From positions 186,001 through 250,000 of the forward strand of contig NZ_JACJPL010000024.1 of NCBI RefSeq assembly GCF_014696065.1: a stretch of 64,000 nucleotides of DNA, read 5' to 3'. The notes under the pieces are model-generated. The model was not told the DNA's origin, did no database searches, and saw only the letters and a program-made list of their open reading frames with translations. This document shows positions 27,650-37,209 of the stretch, one piece after another. The stretch is from Leptolyngbya sp. FACHB-261 (GTDB lineage: Bacteria > Cyanobacteriota > Cyanobacteriia > FACHB-261). Position 1 is the first letter of the stretch. The number at the start of each line of letters is the position of its first letter. Both the position numbers and the translations under genes were made by a program.

Positions 27650-28624
27650 TTGCGCACATTATCGGCAGAGGCCGCCGTATCTTTGCTGACCCTCTACGGC
27701 CAACTCATCGGTTGGACCTTATTGGGCGTGGTCTTAGGCAAGCGGGTTCCTAAGTGGTTGCCGCTCAACATGGGGCGTTTTTTGTATTGGGTCGGTGTGC
27801 CATTTGGGGTATTTGGCTGGCTGCGGCAGGCCGACTTGAGCGGTCCCGTCTGGCTTGCCGCCCTGATGGCCTGGGGTGGCGTCGGCATCGGCGCAGCTCT
27901 AGCCAAGCTTTGGCTAAATCGTAGTCAGGACCAGCCGCACCAGCAGTTGCAGCAGCCTGCAGCTCAGGGCAGTTTTTTCCTGGCGTCAATGTTTGGCAAC
28001 ACAGGCTACATTGGCTTCCCCGTAGTCTTAGCCCTCTGTGGCCTTGATGCATTTGGCTGGGCAGTGTTCTACGACCTGCTTGGGACAACAGTGGGAGCCT
28101 ATGGTCTGGGGGTCGGGTTAGCGGCCCATTTTCGGAGGGCTCACCAACAGCAAATGAGCGAGAAGCAGACTATCGCTCTACAAACCCTACTAGAACCTAT
28201 CCTTTACAACCCTACGCCTTGGTGTTTCACGCTGGCTCTGGTCTCACGCCCCTTGGCACTGCCCAGTTGGTTGGAGACGGGATTGCAACAGTTTGCCTGG
28301 GGCATGATTCCACTGTCTCTGATTCTGCTAGGAATGCGGTTGGTCCAGGTTTCCTCCTGGCACAGTCTAGACTCGGCTCTGCCTGCCATTGGCATCAAGC
28401 TGCTGCTGGTACCCCTGCTGGTAGGAGCGGTGAGTACGCTCGTGGGACTGACTGGTCTCCCTAGGCTGACTGTAGTGCTACAGGCTGCCATGCCCCCTGC
28501 CTTCGCCACCCTGGTCCTCGCTGAGACCTATGATCTTGATCGGACTCTAACGGTCACAGCTCTATCTGTAGGCTCGATGGGAGTGCTTTTGACGCTGCCC
28601 TTGTGGCTGATGCTGTTTGGTTAG
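27650..28624 (+). CDS. AEC-family (auxin efflux carrier-like) transporter
   Basis: The 324-residue protein has about ten hydrophobic helices and the AEC/Mem_trans core, including FLASMFGNTGYIGFPVVLAL and the closing LAETYDLDRTLTVTALS. Bacterial members export organic anions such as malate or malonate; this one's substrate is unknown. TTG 27650 follows a perfect Shine-Dalgarno sequence. The stop codon TAG (28622-28624) overlaps the stop of the convergent queA gene by three bases. Confidence 0.88.
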   Translation: MRTLSAEAAVSLLTLYGQLIGWTLLGVVLGKRVPKWLPLNMGRFLYWVGVPFGVFGWLRQADLSGPVWLAALMAWGGVGIGAALAKLWLNRSQDQPHQQLQQPAAQGSFFLASMFGNTGYIGFPVVLALCGLDAFGWAVFYDLLGTTVGAYGLGVGLAAHFRRAHQQQMSEKQTIALQTLLEPILYNPTPWCFTLALVSRPLALPSWLETGLQQFAWGMIPLSLILLGMRLVQVSSWHSLDSALPAIGIKLLLVPLLVGAVSTLVGLTGLPRLTVVLQAAMPPAFATLVLAETYDLDRTLTVTALSVGSMGVLLTLPLWLMLFG

Positions 28625-29727
28625 AGGATCAGCATGGCATCGCCAAAGGAATAGAAGCGATAGCGCTGCTGAATGGCTTCGGTGTAGAGCTGTAGTAGGC
28701 GCTCCCTGCTAATGAGGGCACTGACCAGCATTAGCAGGCTAGAGCGGGGCAAATGGAAGTTGGTGATTAAGCCGTCGAGAACTTGCCAGCGATAGCCGGG
28801 GTAGATAAACAGGTTGGTCTTGCCCTGGTAAGGCTGTAGGGAACCCGCTTGCGCAGCACTTTCCAAGGCACGGGCAACAGTGGTGCCTACGGCGATGACC
28901 CGGCCCCCGGCCCGACGAGTTTGCGCAATCAGATCGACAGTGGGTTGCCCGACTTCGATCCACTCGCTGTGCATCTTGTGACTGCGCACATCATCCACTT
29001 CTACAGGTCGAAAGGTACCGACCCCAACATGTAGCGTTATGAAGCCGTGCTGAATGCCCTTCAAACGCAAGCTCTCCAGCAGCTCGGGCGTGAAGTGGAG
29101 CCCTGCAGTTGGTGCGGCCACTGCACCCAGGCGTTCTGCATAGACCGTCTGATACTGCTCGGGAGTGGCCTGAGACTGGGTTACGTAGGGGGGTAATGGC
29201 ACTTGCCCCAGTTGATCCAAGCGTGACCAGAGGGATTCACCGGGGGGCAGGTCAAACTCGATCAGCCGTCCTCCAATTTCTGGTAGCGTGGCCAGCACTT
29301 TAGCCCCAACTACCGGGCCAGGAGCGCTGCCACAAACCAACCGGCTTCCCACGCCCAGTCGTCGCCCTGGCTTCACCAGAGCATGCCACTGGTTGGCTGC
29401 CACTTCTTCTAGGAGTAGTAGCTCCACAGGCGCTCCCGGCTGACCGCTGACCGGATGGCACTTGTGTCCATAGAGGCGAGCTGGAATGACCCGCGTGTTG
29501 TTCAGAACTAGACAATCCCCGGGACGCAGCAGCCCTGGTAAATCTCTGAAGCTGCGGTGCTCATGACAGTCTGGATGAACCACCAACAGCCGCGAGCTAT
29601 CGCGAGGCACCACTGGATTTTGGGCAATAAGTTCCTCAGGCAGTAAGTAGTCATAGCTACTCAGATGCTGATCACAGGCTGACTCAGATTGCAGGGGCAG
29701 CGCACTCTCATTTTGAAGATCAGACAT
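28621..29727 (-). CDS. queA: S-adenosylmethionine:tRNA ribosyltransferase-isomerase QueA
   Basis: QueA transfers and isomerises the ribosyl part of S-adenosylmethionine onto preQ1-tRNA to form epoxyqueuosine in the anticodon wobble position. The 368-residue length is normal. Family stretches visible are LPEELIAQNP, CLVLNNTRVIPARLYG, PLPPYVTQSQATPEQYQTVYA, GAVAAPTAGLHFTPELL, HVGVGTFRPVEVDDVRSHKMHSEW and TNFHLPRSSLLMLVSAL. ATG 29727 gives about 15 extra residues before the core; an internal start is possible but not needed. It is single in its strand block and converges on the AEC transporter. Confidence 0.97.
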   Translation of the reverse strand: MSDLQNESALPLQSESACDQHLSSYDYLLPEELIAQNPVVPRDSSRLLVVHPDCHEHRSFRDLPGLLRPGDCLVLNNTRVIPARLYGHKCHPVSGQPGAPVELLLLEEVAANQWHALVKPGRRLGVGSRLVCGSAPGPVVGAKVLATLPEIGGRLIEFDLPPGESLWSRLDQLGQVPLPPYVTQSQATPEQYQTVYAERLGAVAAPTAGLHFTPELLESLRLKGIQHGFITLHVGVGTFRPVEVDDVRSHKMHSEWIEVGQPTVDLIAQTRRAGGRVIAVGTTVARALESAAQAGSLQPYQGKTNLFIYPGYRWQVLDGLITNFHLPRSSLLMLVSALISRERLLQLYTEAIQQRYRFYSFGDAMLIL

Positions 29728-29798
29728 GGGCGGTCAGAGAGCTGAACATCAGAAATTCAGAGCTATTTGGGCTCAATACTAAAGAGAATCTATAAAGA

Positions 29799-29814
29799 TG
29801 GGGAGATATCCCCA
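29799..29814. other. short hairpin in the queA upstream region
   Basis: TGGGGA (29799-29804) and TCCCCA (29809-29814) form a 6-bp stem with a 4-base loop, 72 bases upstream of the queA start and 89 before the next plus-strand gene. It may be a 5' leader structure or a regulatory site. No riboswitch fold was recognised. Confidence 0.3.
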
Positions 29815-29902
29815 GCAACTGTCGTGCTTCTCCCCTACTAGTGCACAGCGAACTCCGTGAAAATAACGATACAGAGCGAACCAGCTCGGGGGAATAGCAG
29901 AG

Positions 29903-30292
29903 ATGAGTTACCTGTATCACCTAGCCAACGCAAGCCTTGTGCTTCGCTTAGTTGAGTATCTGCACCAGAACGCCCGTTTGAGTGTCCGCTTCATGAGCGT
30001 GATTCATCAGGTTGATGGCTGGGTCGTCCACATCCGCTTCAATCAAGATCTCACAGTGCAGAGGGACGGAGACTTCCGGGCCCTACTTAACGAACTAGGA
30101 ATTCCCTGTCAACCCAGCCCCCGGCTGCAAATGGCTCTCTGGGCTCTGGAAGTTGGGCAGTCCCCGGTGAATGTGATGCGCCAGTACCAGATCGCTGTAG
30201 TTTCCCACGGTCAGGTAGACCGGCAGGAAATCGAAGAGTTCCGCAAGCAGTTTGTTCAGGGCTTAGGCTACTGTCCCGAGACGTTAGCCTAG
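29903..30292 (+). CDS. conserved-looking protein of unknown function (129 aa)
   Basis: A small soluble protein with no recognised domain. It has an N-terminal helix-strand pattern (SVRFMSVIHQVDGWVVHIRF), a central LNELGIPCQPSPRLQMALWALE and a charged C-terminal helix EIEEFRKQFVQGL. Codon use and a plausible AGAG ribosome site before ATG 29903 support a real gene. It precedes the rre1-like gene on the same strand, but a hairpin (30341-30364) separates them, so separate transcription is likely. Confidence 0.65.
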   Translation: MSYLYHLANASLVLRLVEYLHQNARLSVRFMSVIHQVDGWVVHIRFNQDLTVQRDGDFRALLNELGIPCQPSPRLQMALWALEVGQSPVNVMRQYQIAVVSHGQVDRQEIEEFRKQFVQGLGYCPETLA

Positions 30293-30340
30293 CATCCGCG
30301 AGAGCGGTCAAGAATCGACGCAGCATTAAAGATAGTTATA

Positions 30341-30364
30341 GGATGTGGGGTGTGTCCCGCATCC
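30341..30364 (+). terminator. hairpin just upstream of the response regulator gene
   Basis: GGATGTGGG (30341-30349) pairs with CCCGCATCC (30356-30364) around GTGTGT, with one G-T wobble, and is followed by TTTGT. It ends 16 bases before ATG 30381. It can be the terminator of the 129-residue gene or a leader structure that limits access to the rre1 ribosome site. Confidence 0.55.
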
Positions 30365-30380
30365 TTTGTCACGATAGGCC

Positions 30381-31061
30381 ATGCCTCTGACCATCCTTGT
30401 CGTCGATGATGAGCCAGGAATTCGTCTCTCCATCAGCGACTATTTAGAGCTGTGCGGCTACAGCACACTCACCGCCACCAACGGTGAGGAGGGGTTGGCA
30501 ATGGCAGAAAAGGCTAGCCCGAATTTGATTGTGACCGACATTGTGATGCCTCGGCTAGATGGCTACGAATTCGTTCGACGGGTTCGCCGACTGCCAGCGT
30601 TTCGTTTAATTCCGGTGGTCTTTCTGACCGCTAAAACCCAAACTCACGAGCGGATTAAAGGCTATCAACTAGGTTGTGATGCCTATTTGCCTAAACCGTT
30701 CGAGTTGGAAGAGGTTGCTGCCGTTGTGCGTAACCTACTAGACCGGACGCAGTTGTTCCAGACAGAATTGCTCACCCGCACTACTACGCCGGGCACCAAT
30801 CACTCCGGTTCAACGGATGTTAAAACCGAGGAGAATGCCGACCGTAAACCCGTGTCGGTCCTGAGTTTTACCTTGACTAACCGTGAGCAGGAAGTCCTGC
30901 GGCTGCTGGCGGAAGGGCAATCTAACGCTCAAATTGGGGAGCGCTTGCACCTCAGCCCCCGCACCATTGAGAAATATGTCAGCAGCCTGCTGAGTAAAAG
31001 CAACACCAGCAATCGAGCCGAACTGGTACGCTTTGCGCTGGAGCATCATCTGGCGAGTTAG
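30381..31061 (+). CDS. rre1: NarL-type response regulator, Rre1/Ycf29-like
   Basis: The 226-residue protein has a receiver domain (1-120) with acidic pocket VVDDEPG, phospho-acceptor Asp53 in VTDIVMP and Lys in YLPKPFELEE. A linker and a LuxR-type helix-turn-helix (about 165-220: LTNREQEVLRLLAEGQSNAQIG, then LSPRTIEKYVSSLL) follow. The receiver matches the cyanobacterial/plastid Ycf29 group, called Rre1 in Synechocystis and paired there with the kinase Hik2 (the relative of chloroplast sensor kinase) in stress and photosynthesis control. The family assignment is strong; the symbol rests on recognition and not on a tree. No kinase lies adjacent. Confidence 0.87.
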   Translation: MPLTILVVDDEPGIRLSISDYLELCGYSTLTATNGEEGLAMAEKASPNLIVTDIVMPRLDGYEFVRRVRRLPAFRLIPVVFLTAKTQTHERIKGYQLGCDAYLPKPFELEEVAAVVRNLLDRTQLFQTELLTRTTTPGTNHSGSTDVKTEENADRKPVSVLSFTLTNREQEVLRLLAEGQSNAQIGERLHLSPRTIEKYVSSLLSKSNTSNRAELVRFALEHHLAS

Positions 31062-31131
31062 CAGCCCCTTAGGTTTACCCGTTAATGCTAGCTGATCGGA
31101 TCCCGCCAGCCAGCGCTTGTCAGTGAGCCTA

Positions 31132-31173
31132 CCAACTGGCCTTTACCAATCAGCCTTTGCCAATCAGCCTTTG
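31132..31173 (+). repeat. 14-bp tandem repeat, three copies, upstream of purU
   Basis: CCAATCAGCCTTTG occurs twice in perfect tandem (31146-31159, 31160-31173), preceded by a degenerate copy CCAACTGGCCTTTA (31132-31145). The array ends 22 bases before the purU start and lies in its promoter or leader. Confidence 0.85.
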
Positions 31174-31195
31174 AAATAGATTCCAAGCCCTGAAT

Positions 31196-32062
31196 ATGAC
31201 TCGTGTAATTGATGGCCCAACGGCTATCCTTTTGATTTCTTGCCCTGATCAACGCGGCTTAGTCGCTAAGATTGCTGACTTTATCTATTCGCACAGCGGC
31301 AATGTCGTCCATGCCGACCAGCACACAGATTTCTCTGCCGGTTTGTTCCTCATGCGGATTGAGTGGCAACTCACCGGCTTTGAATTGGCCCGAGAGGAAA
31401 TCGCCGCTGCTTTTGCGCCATTGGCTGAAGCAATTCAAGCGACTTGGCAACTGCATTTTTCGGATACGGTTCGCCGCATTGCTATCTGGGTAACCAAGCA
31501 GGACCACTGTCTTTACGACTTGATTTTGCGCCAACGCTCTGGGGAGTTTCAAGCTGAGATTCCAGTGATTCTCAGTAACCATCCTCACCTATCAACCGTT
31601 GCCCACAATTTTGGCATTAATTACCATCACATTCCGATTAACCCCGAGAACAAAGAAGCTCAAGAACAAGCTCAATTGGCACTCCTAAAGCAGTACCAGA
31701 TTGACCTGGTGGTGTTGGCAAAGTACATGCAAGTACTCAGCTCTGAGTTCATCGGACAATTTTCCAATATCATCAACATTCATCACTCATTTTTGCCTGC
31801 TTTTGCTGGCGCAAACCCCTATCAGCGAGCCTATGATCGCGGCGTGAAGATCATTGGTGCTACAGGTCATTACGTCACAGCTGAACTCGACGCTGGCCCC
31901 ATTATCGAACAAGATGTCGTCCGAGTTAGTCACCGCGATTCGGTGCAAGATCTGATCCGTAAGGGCAAGGATCTAGAACGCGTTGTGCTGGCCCGTGCTG
32001 TGCGCTTGCATCTACAAAATCGGGTGCTGGTATATGGCAACCGCACGGTGGTTTTTGACTAA
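31196..32062 (+). CDS. purU: formyltetrahydrofolate deformylase PurU
   Basis: PurU hydrolyses 10-formyl-tetrahydrofolate to formate and tetrahydrofolate, balancing one-carbon pools. The 288-residue protein has an N-terminal ACT domain (residues about 10-90, LLISCPDQRGLVAKIADFIY) and a C-terminal formyltransferase domain. The catalytic set is seen in INIHHSFLPAFAGANPY and GATGHYVTAELDAGPII. Length and start (ATG 31196) are normal. The glycine cleavage genes gcvP, gcvH and gcvT elsewhere in the window feed the same folate pool. Its stop is followed at once by a 12-bp imperfect tandem repeat (32063-32086). Confidence 0.96.
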   Translation: MTRVIDGPTAILLISCPDQRGLVAKIADFIYSHSGNVVHADQHTDFSAGLFLMRIEWQLTGFELAREEIAAAFAPLAEAIQATWQLHFSDTVRRIAIWVTKQDHCLYDLILRQRSGEFQAEIPVILSNHPHLSTVAHNFGINYHHIPINPENKEAQEQAQLALLKQYQIDLVVLAKYMQVLSSEFIGQFSNIINIHHSFLPAFAGANPYQRAYDRGVKIIGATGHYVTAELDAGPIIEQDVVRVSHRDSVQDLIRKGKDLERVVLARAVRLHLQNRVLVYGNRTVVFD

Positions 32063-32086
32063 ATCACTTGAATGATCGCTTGAATT
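32063..32086 (+). repeat. 12-bp imperfect tandem repeat after purU
   Basis: ATCACTTGAATG and ATCGCTTGAATT follow directly on the purU stop codon. They match at 10 of 12 positions. Confidence 0.6.
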
Positions 32087-32178
32087 AATATCTAAGTTCC
32101 AAAATCGAATGAAGCTATTCCTGATCGGGCTCGATTGGAACGAACTAGGTTAATGGTAGGGGCATCAGGGCAAGAAGT

Positions 32179-32745
32179 TTGCGCAAAGACGCATTCGGCC
32201 CAGGCTTCGCTCTCGCTACAATGCTGGCAACTAGTTTGACTTTTAACCAACCAGCCATGAGTGCCTCTTCAGAACCCCCCAAAGGCTTTAAGATCACCAT
32301 CGTGCAAGGCATCATTGGTGCCTGCTCTTTGGCTGGTACAACCGCAATCCCTTTATTGGTTCAGCGCTACCTGCCACCGGCCCCGGCTCCAGTCGTGAGC
32401 CCTGCCCAGATGGCTCCCACTCAGGCCCAACCACCAGCACCAACCCAAGCGCAATCGACAGTTGCCCCCACCCAAGACCAACCAGCTCTAGGTCAAGTCG
32501 CAACGCCTCAACTTGACCCTAACAATTCGGGCATGATTCAAGGCCAAGTCGAGATGACAACAACTCAGCTTGACCCCAATAGCCCTAATATGCCTAGTAA
32601 TCCAAATGTGCAAGGCCAGATCGAGGTTATTCAACTCGACCCTAGCAGCCAGGAGGCTCTGAGGCTGGAGGGTGAGGCGGAAGAAAACCGTCAGGGCAAG
32701 AAAGGCAGGAAGAGAGACCGCAGAGAAGATGACAACGATGACTAA
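32179..32745 (+). CDS. secreted or anchored Pro/Gln-rich protein of unknown function
   Basis: The 188-residue frame begins at TTG 32179 (an ATG at 32221 is the alternative). It starts with a signal-peptide-like segment ending AMSASS, then a hydrophobic stretch IIGACSLAGTTAIPLLVQ. The remainder is low in complexity. A Pro/Ala/Gln-rich region has repeated TQAQ/TQDQP blocks. An acidic region has a recurring TPQLDPNNSG, TTQLDPNSPN and VIQLDPSSQ motif. A strongly charged tail (KKGRKRDRRE then DDNDD) ends it. It looks disordered and exported or membrane-tethered. No family was recognised. Confidence 0.6.
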   Translation: MRKDAFGPGFALATMLATSLTFNQPAMSASSEPPKGFKITIVQGIIGACSLAGTTAIPLLVQRYLPPAPAPVVSPAQMAPTQAQPPAPTQAQSTVAPTQDQPALGQVATPQLDPNNSGMIQGQVEMTTTQLDPNSPNMPSNPNVQGQIEVIQLDPSSQEALRLEGEAEENRQGKKGRKRDRREDDNDD

Positions 32746-32801
32746 GCGTAGCGCCAGCCTAAAATAACCTCTGTCTCAGAACCATTGGCTTCAAGGTGGG
32801 A

Positions 32802-33482
32802 TCAAGACGGACTAATTTCAGCCAACGCAGCTCTCAGGTTTTGCTCCAACACCGCTGTTAGTTTTGAACCGGTCGATTTCTCGTCTCCAGCTGAGTAGTC
32901 GCTGCTGTAGAGCGGTGGGCAGATTCTCATGCGAACTTTTGCCCTGAAGACCGAATTGGGCTCATAGCTCAAGGCGATAGGCACAATGGGGATGCTCAAA
33001 TCAGGTTTATCTGCTTCCACTTGCAGCACCAGCCTTGCCAGACCTGTCTTAAGAGGGCGTAGCAGCTGATCACGGACGACGCCCCCTTCTGGAAAAATCA
33101 CTAGCTTCTGACCCTCGCGTAACAGTTCCACAGCATATTTGAGGCTGGAAACCTGAGGGCGGTTAACGTTAACAGGAAATGCCCCCACCCGACTAATTAC
33201 CCAACCCTGTACGCCTTTAAACTGCGAGAGCATGGTCATATAGTGCAGGGGCTCTCGGTATAAAGTGCTAACCAAAAGCGGATCCCAGCGACTGAAATGT
33301 TTAGGAGCTAGCACCACCGCACCCTTCTGCGGCAAATACTCCTGCCCAGTGACTTTGATCTCACTAAAGTACAGAGGCATCCCTACCCGGAGACTCGAAG
33401 CCAACGGCCAGTACAACCAGGGCACGATTTCAGAATGAACAGGCTGGGACTTCGCTAAGGCAGACATGAATTGACGGTGCAA
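32802..33482 (-). CDS. plsC: 1-acyl-sn-glycerol-3-phosphate acyltransferase (PlsC family)
   Basis: The 226-residue protein has the PlsC/LPLAT acyltransferase motifs in order: block I HFSRWD (His62 to Asp67), block III VIFPEGG (about 128-134), and a proline block SIPIVPIALSYEP. Such enzymes add the second acyl chain to lysophosphatidate at the membrane, following PlsX/PlsY. PlsY is also encoded in this window, at 58823. The N-terminus is slightly long; ATG 33467 (MSALAKS) is an alternative start. Distant paralogues with other acyl acceptors cannot be excluded. Confidence 0.88.
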   Translation of the reverse strand: MHRQFMSALAKSQPVHSEIVPWLYWPLASSLRVGMPLYFSEIKVTGQEYLPQKGAVVLAPKHFSRWDPLLVSTLYREPLHYMTMLSQFKGVQGWVISRVGAFPVNVNRPQVSSLKYAVELLREGQKLVIFPEGGVVRDQLLRPLKTGLARLVLQVEADKPDLSIPIVPIALSYEPNSVFRAKVRMRICPPLYSSDYSAGDEKSTGSKLTAVLEQNLRAALAEISPS

Positions 33483-33532
33483 GCACGCAAGTATCCACGT
33501 ATTATGGCTAACTTGCGTGCTCAGAACCTCTG

Positions 33533-36517
33533 CTAGTGGATAGCGTAAGCTTCCATGGGTGGGCAGGTACAGACCAAGTTACGGTCGCCGTAGGCATTGT
33601 CAATTCGGCTCACCGTAGGCCAGAACTTGTGCTCCCGCGTCCAGGGGGCTGGATAGGCAGCTTGCTCACGACTGTATGAGTGATTCCAGGTATCAGACAG
33701 TAGAGTCTCGGCCGTATGGGGCGCGTTTTTGAGCGGATTGTCCTGACGGTCGGCTTGCCCCAACTCAATGGCTTCGATCTCGCGGCGGATTGCAATCATG
33801 GCGTCGCAGAAGCGGTCTAGTTCGGCTTTGGATTCGCTCTCCGTCGGCTCGACCATGATTGTGCCAGCCACGGGCCAGGAAACCGTGGGCGCGTGGAAGC
33901 CGTAATCTATCAAGCGTTTAGCGATATCGTCTACCTCAATCCCAGCCGTGGTTTTAAAGCGGCGCAGATCTAGAATGCACTCGTGGGCAACCCACCCGTT
34001 CTTACCCTTGTAGAGCACAGGGTAGTAAGGCTCTAGGCGACGGGCGATGTAGTTGGCATTGAGGATTGCCATTTGGCTGGCCTGCGTCAGACCCTGGGCT
34101 CCCATTAACACAATGTAAACCCAAGAAATCGGCAGGATGCTGGCGCTACCCCAGGGTGCAGCAGCAATGGCACCAATGCCTTGTTCGCCCCCTGTATGCA
34201 CCAGAGGATGACGGGGCAAGAAGGGCACCAGATGGGAAGCCACGCCAATTGGTCCCATACCGGGACCGCCACCGCCGTGGGGAATGCAGAAGGTCTTGTG
34301 CAGGTTTAAGTGGCAGACATCAGCCCCGAAATCACCAGGCCGGCAGAGACCCACTTGCGCATTGAGATTGGCTCCATCCATGTAGACCTGGCCACCGGCA
34401 GCATGGACGATCTCACAGATTTCAGTGATGCCCTCTTCAAACACGCCGTGGGTAGAGGGGTAGGTGACCATCAAGGCGGCCAGTTCGTTACGATGAGCAT
34501 CGGCCTTGGCCTTGAGGTCAGCAATGTCAACGTTGCCATTAGCGTCACAGGCAACCGGCACAACTTTCATGCCTGCCATCACCGCACTGGCAGGATTAGT
34601 GCCATGCGCAGACTGGGGAATCAGGCAGACTTGGCGATGAGCCTCACCCCGGCTCTGGTGATATTGGCGAATCACGAGCAGACCGGAATACTCACCCTGA
34701 GAACCTGCGTTCGGTTGGAGCGAAATCGCCGCAAAGCCAGTAATTTCTGCCAGCATCGCCTGGAGTTCGCGGAACAGAGTTTGATAGCCCTGAGTTTGCG
34801 CTAGCGGCACAAAGGGATGGATTTGCCCGAACTCTGGCCAGGTCACCGGCAGCATCTCAGCCGTGGCGTTGAGCTTCATCGTGCAGGAGCCAAGCGGAAT
34901 CATCGACGTGGTCAGCGAGAGATCCTGGGCTTGCAGGCGATTGATGTAGCGCAGCAGCTCGGTTTCTGAGTGGTAGAGATTGAAGACTGGGTGGGTGAGG
35001 TAGGGGCTGGTCCGTTGGCTAGGGAGGCTGGAGGCTAGGAATTGGGGGTCAGCGAGTAGCGATTCGAGGCTGAAGGGGAGGGGCTGATCGCCTGCAAAGA
35101 TCTCAAACAGGTCGATCAAATCTTGACGGGAGGTCGTTTCATCCAGGGCGATGCCAAGAGTGCCTGGATCGAGCAAACGTAGATTGATCTTGCGAGCTGC
35201 TGCCCGGTTCAGGATCTCAGCTGCCTGGTCTGCCCCCACCTCAATGCGGAGCGTGTCAAAAAAAGGCTCTGAACCCAAGCTGTAATTCAGCTGGCGTAAT
35301 CCTATGGCTAAGAGTGTAGTCAGGCGATGCACGCGCTCAGCGATCCGCCGAATGCCTTGAGGGCCGTGGTAAACGGCGTACATACTTGCCATGACTGCTA
35401 GCAAAACCTGGGCTGTGCAGATGTTGCTGGTGGCTTTGTCGCGGCGGATATGCTGTTCGCGAGTTTGCAGCGCCAAACGCAAGGCCGGTTTGCCCTGAGC
35501 GTCATTAGAGAGACCAACAATGCGCCCAGGAATCTGCCGTTTATAAGCTTCACGAGTGGCGAAGTAGGCAGCATGAGGACCACCGTAGCCCAGGGGCACA
35601 CCAAAGCGTTGGGTATTGCCGACGGCAATATCAGCGTCCCATTCACCAGGGGGTTGGAGTAGGGCCAGACTCAGCAAGTCAGCCGCTACAGTAACCAGAG
35701 CATCTGCCTGGTGGGCCGCCTGCACAAATTCGCGGTAGTCGTAAATGGCGCCATCGCTGGCAGGATATTGAAGCAGCACACCAAATACGGGTTGGGCAGC
35801 AAAATCAAAGCGGCGATGGTCACCGACAATCACCTCAAGACCCAGGGGCAACGCTCGGGTTTGCACAATCTCAATCGTTTGTGGATGGCAGGCCGCGGAG
35901 ACGAAAAAGGCTTTGCTGCCTGACTTGGCCTTGATGCCGTAGCTCATGCTCATGGCTTCAGCTGCGGCAGTGCCCTCATCGAGCAGTGAGGCATTGGCAA
36001 TTTCTAGCCCGGTCAGGTCGGTAATCAGGGTCTGGAAGTTGAGCAGAGCTTCCAGGCGACCTTGGGCAATTTCGGCTTGGTAGGGCGTGTACTGGGTGTA
36101 CCAGCCAGGATTTTCCAGAATGTTGCGCTGGATAACCGCAGGGGTGATGCAGTTGGCGTAGCCCAAACCAATAAACGAGCGAAATACCTGGTTGTGCGAG
36201 GCAATGCCTTTTAGCTTGGCCAGGGCTTCAGGTTCACTCAAGCCCTCAGGCAACTCCAATGAGCGTGCCATGCGAATATGGGCAGGAACGACCTGATCGA
36301 TCAAGGCGTTCAGGCTTGGCAGGCCCAACACCTCCAACATCGGTTGAATCTCCTCAGAGCTGGGACCAATGTGACGCTGCACAAAGGCATCGGTGTAAGC
36401 CAGTGGGTCAGTCGAAGGTTCAGTCAAGCCACTAGCGCTGAGGTCAACCGCACCGACTGCGGCTGGGGCTTCAGACTGATTCAACTTCAAGACATTATCG
36501 AGGGCAGGCTGAGTCAT
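33533..36517 (-). CDS. gcvP: glycine dehydrogenase (decarboxylating), P-protein
   Basis: GcvP is the pyridoxal-phosphate subunit of the glycine cleavage system; it decarboxylates glycine and passes the aminomethyl group to lipoyl-GcvH. The 994-residue fused form is normal for cyanobacteria. The cofactor lysine is about Lys741 in [17 protein letters not shown]. The N-terminal domain shows [13 protein letters not shown] and [25 protein letters not shown] split over the usual region. In phototrophs the system also handles photorespiratory glycine. gcvH and gcvT lie about 13-15 kb away, so the set is not one operon here. It diverges from the cupin gene. Confidence 0.97.
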   Translation of the reverse strand: MTQPALDNVLKLNQSEAPAAVGAVDLSASGLTEPSTDPLAYTDAFVQRHIGPSSEEIQPMLEVLGLPSLNALIDQVVPAHIRMARSLELPEGLSEPEALAKLKGIASHNQVFRSFIGLGYANCITPAVIQRNILENPGWYTQYTPYQAEIAQGRLEALLNFQTLITDLTGLEIANASLLDEGTAAAEAMSMSYGIKAKSGSKAFFVSAACHPQTIEIVQTRALPLGLEVIVGDHRRFDFAAQPVFGVLLQYPASDGAIYDYREFVQAAHQADALVTVAADLLSLALLQPPGEWDADIAVGNTQRFGVPLGYGGPHAAYFATREAYKRQIPGRIVGLSNDAQGKPALRLALQTREQHIRRDKATSNICTAQVLLAVMASMYAVYHGPQGIRRIAERVHRLTTLLAIGLRQLNYSLGSEPFFDTLRIEVGADQAAEILNRAAARKINLRLLDPGTLGIALDETTSRQDLIDLFEIFAGDQPLPFSLESLLADPQFLASSLPSQRTSPYLTHPVFNLYHSETELLRYINRLQAQDLSLTTSMIPLGSCTMKLNATAEMLPVTWPEFGQIHPFVPLAQTQGYQTLFRELQAMLAEITGFAAISLQPNAGSQGEYSGLLVIRQYHQSRGEAHRQVCLIPQSAHGTNPASAVMAGMKVVPVACDANGNVDIADLKAKADAHRNELAALMVTYPSTHGVFEEGITEICEIVHAAGGQVYMDGANLNAQVGLCRPGDFGADVCHLNLHKTFCIPHGGGGPGMGPIGVASHLVPFLPRHPLVHTGGEQGIGAIAAAPWGSASILPISWVYIVLMGAQGLTQASQMAILNANYIARRLEPYYPVLYKGKNGWVAHECILDLRRFKTTAGIEVDDIAKRLIDYGFHAPTVSWPVAGTIMVEPTESESKAELDRFCDAMIAIRREIEAIELGQADRQDNPLKNAPHTAETLLSDTWNHSYSREQAAYPAPWTREHKFWPTVSRIDNAYGDRNLVCTCPPMEAYAIH

Positions 36518-36638
36518 GGGCGAGGCGGCGAGGGGTGGAAAGCAGTTGGGAGGCCCTTCTCATATTGTTACATTGGCTTTCGGGTAGCGTGTGTAGTGAC
36601 GTGAGCAGTGTAAATTGACAATCGTTTGGAGGTAGATT

Positions 36639-36983
36639 GTGGCGAACAAAGTGATTCATCTGGCTGAAGTTGCGCCAGTGCCGGTGACCCACGACCCCCA
36701 GTTATTGAAGCGGGTCTTGCTTAAGGACAGCGACACACAGTCCAATCTCAAGATGTTGAATCACACTGCTATGGCAGTAGGGGAATCGTTTCGTTCTCAC
36801 AGTCACCCAACGATGGAGGAAGTGTTTTACTTCCTAGAAGGTCAAGGCCACTTCAGTCTTGCCGATCAAACACTTAAGGTGGGGCCGGGAGACTGTGTCT
36901 ATGTTCCCTGCGCAACTAGCCATGCCTGCATTAACGTTGGTGATCAGCCGTTGGTGTTTCTGTCTTTTGGCGTTGCCTTGTAG
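36639..36983 (+). CDS. small single-domain cupin protein
   Basis: The 114-residue protein is one cupin barrel. Motif 1 is SHSHPTMEEVFYFLEGQG (two histidines and a glutamate as likely metal ligands) and motif 2 is GDCVYVPCATSHACIN. Members bind a metal and serve as isomerases, dioxygenases or sugar-binding proteins; no substrate can be given. GTG 36639 is preceded by GGAGG about 7 bases upstream, which settles the start. It diverges from gcvP with a 121-bp gap. Confidence 0.88.
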   Translation: MANKVIHLAEVAPVPVTHDPQLLKRVLLKDSDTQSNLKMLNHTAMAVGESFRSHSHPTMEEVFYFLEGQGHFSLADQTLKVGPGDCVYVPCATSHACINVGDQPLVFLSFGVAL

Positions 36984-36993
36984 AGATTGGCCG

Positions 36994-37015
36994 GATATTA
37001 GCTAGATATTAGCTA
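36994..37015 (+). repeat. 11-bp perfect tandem repeat
   Basis: GATATTAGCTA is present twice without a gap, 11 bases after the cupin stop codon. Each copy contains the palindrome TAGCTA. Confidence 0.8.
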
Positions 37016-37209
37016 ACATCGGACACAAAACGTAAGCGCCATGAGTATAAGCACTAACAAACAGTGAAGTAGCAGCAACAAATTGGCAATAAATGACCTG
37101 GGCGACTTATAACCAAGAGTTGCTCAGATTTCGTGCATTTCCAGACTCTTCTAAAGCATCAGGATAGAAGTAAACAAAGTTTAAAAATCTTCCTGCTCTG
37201 GCAGGCTAC

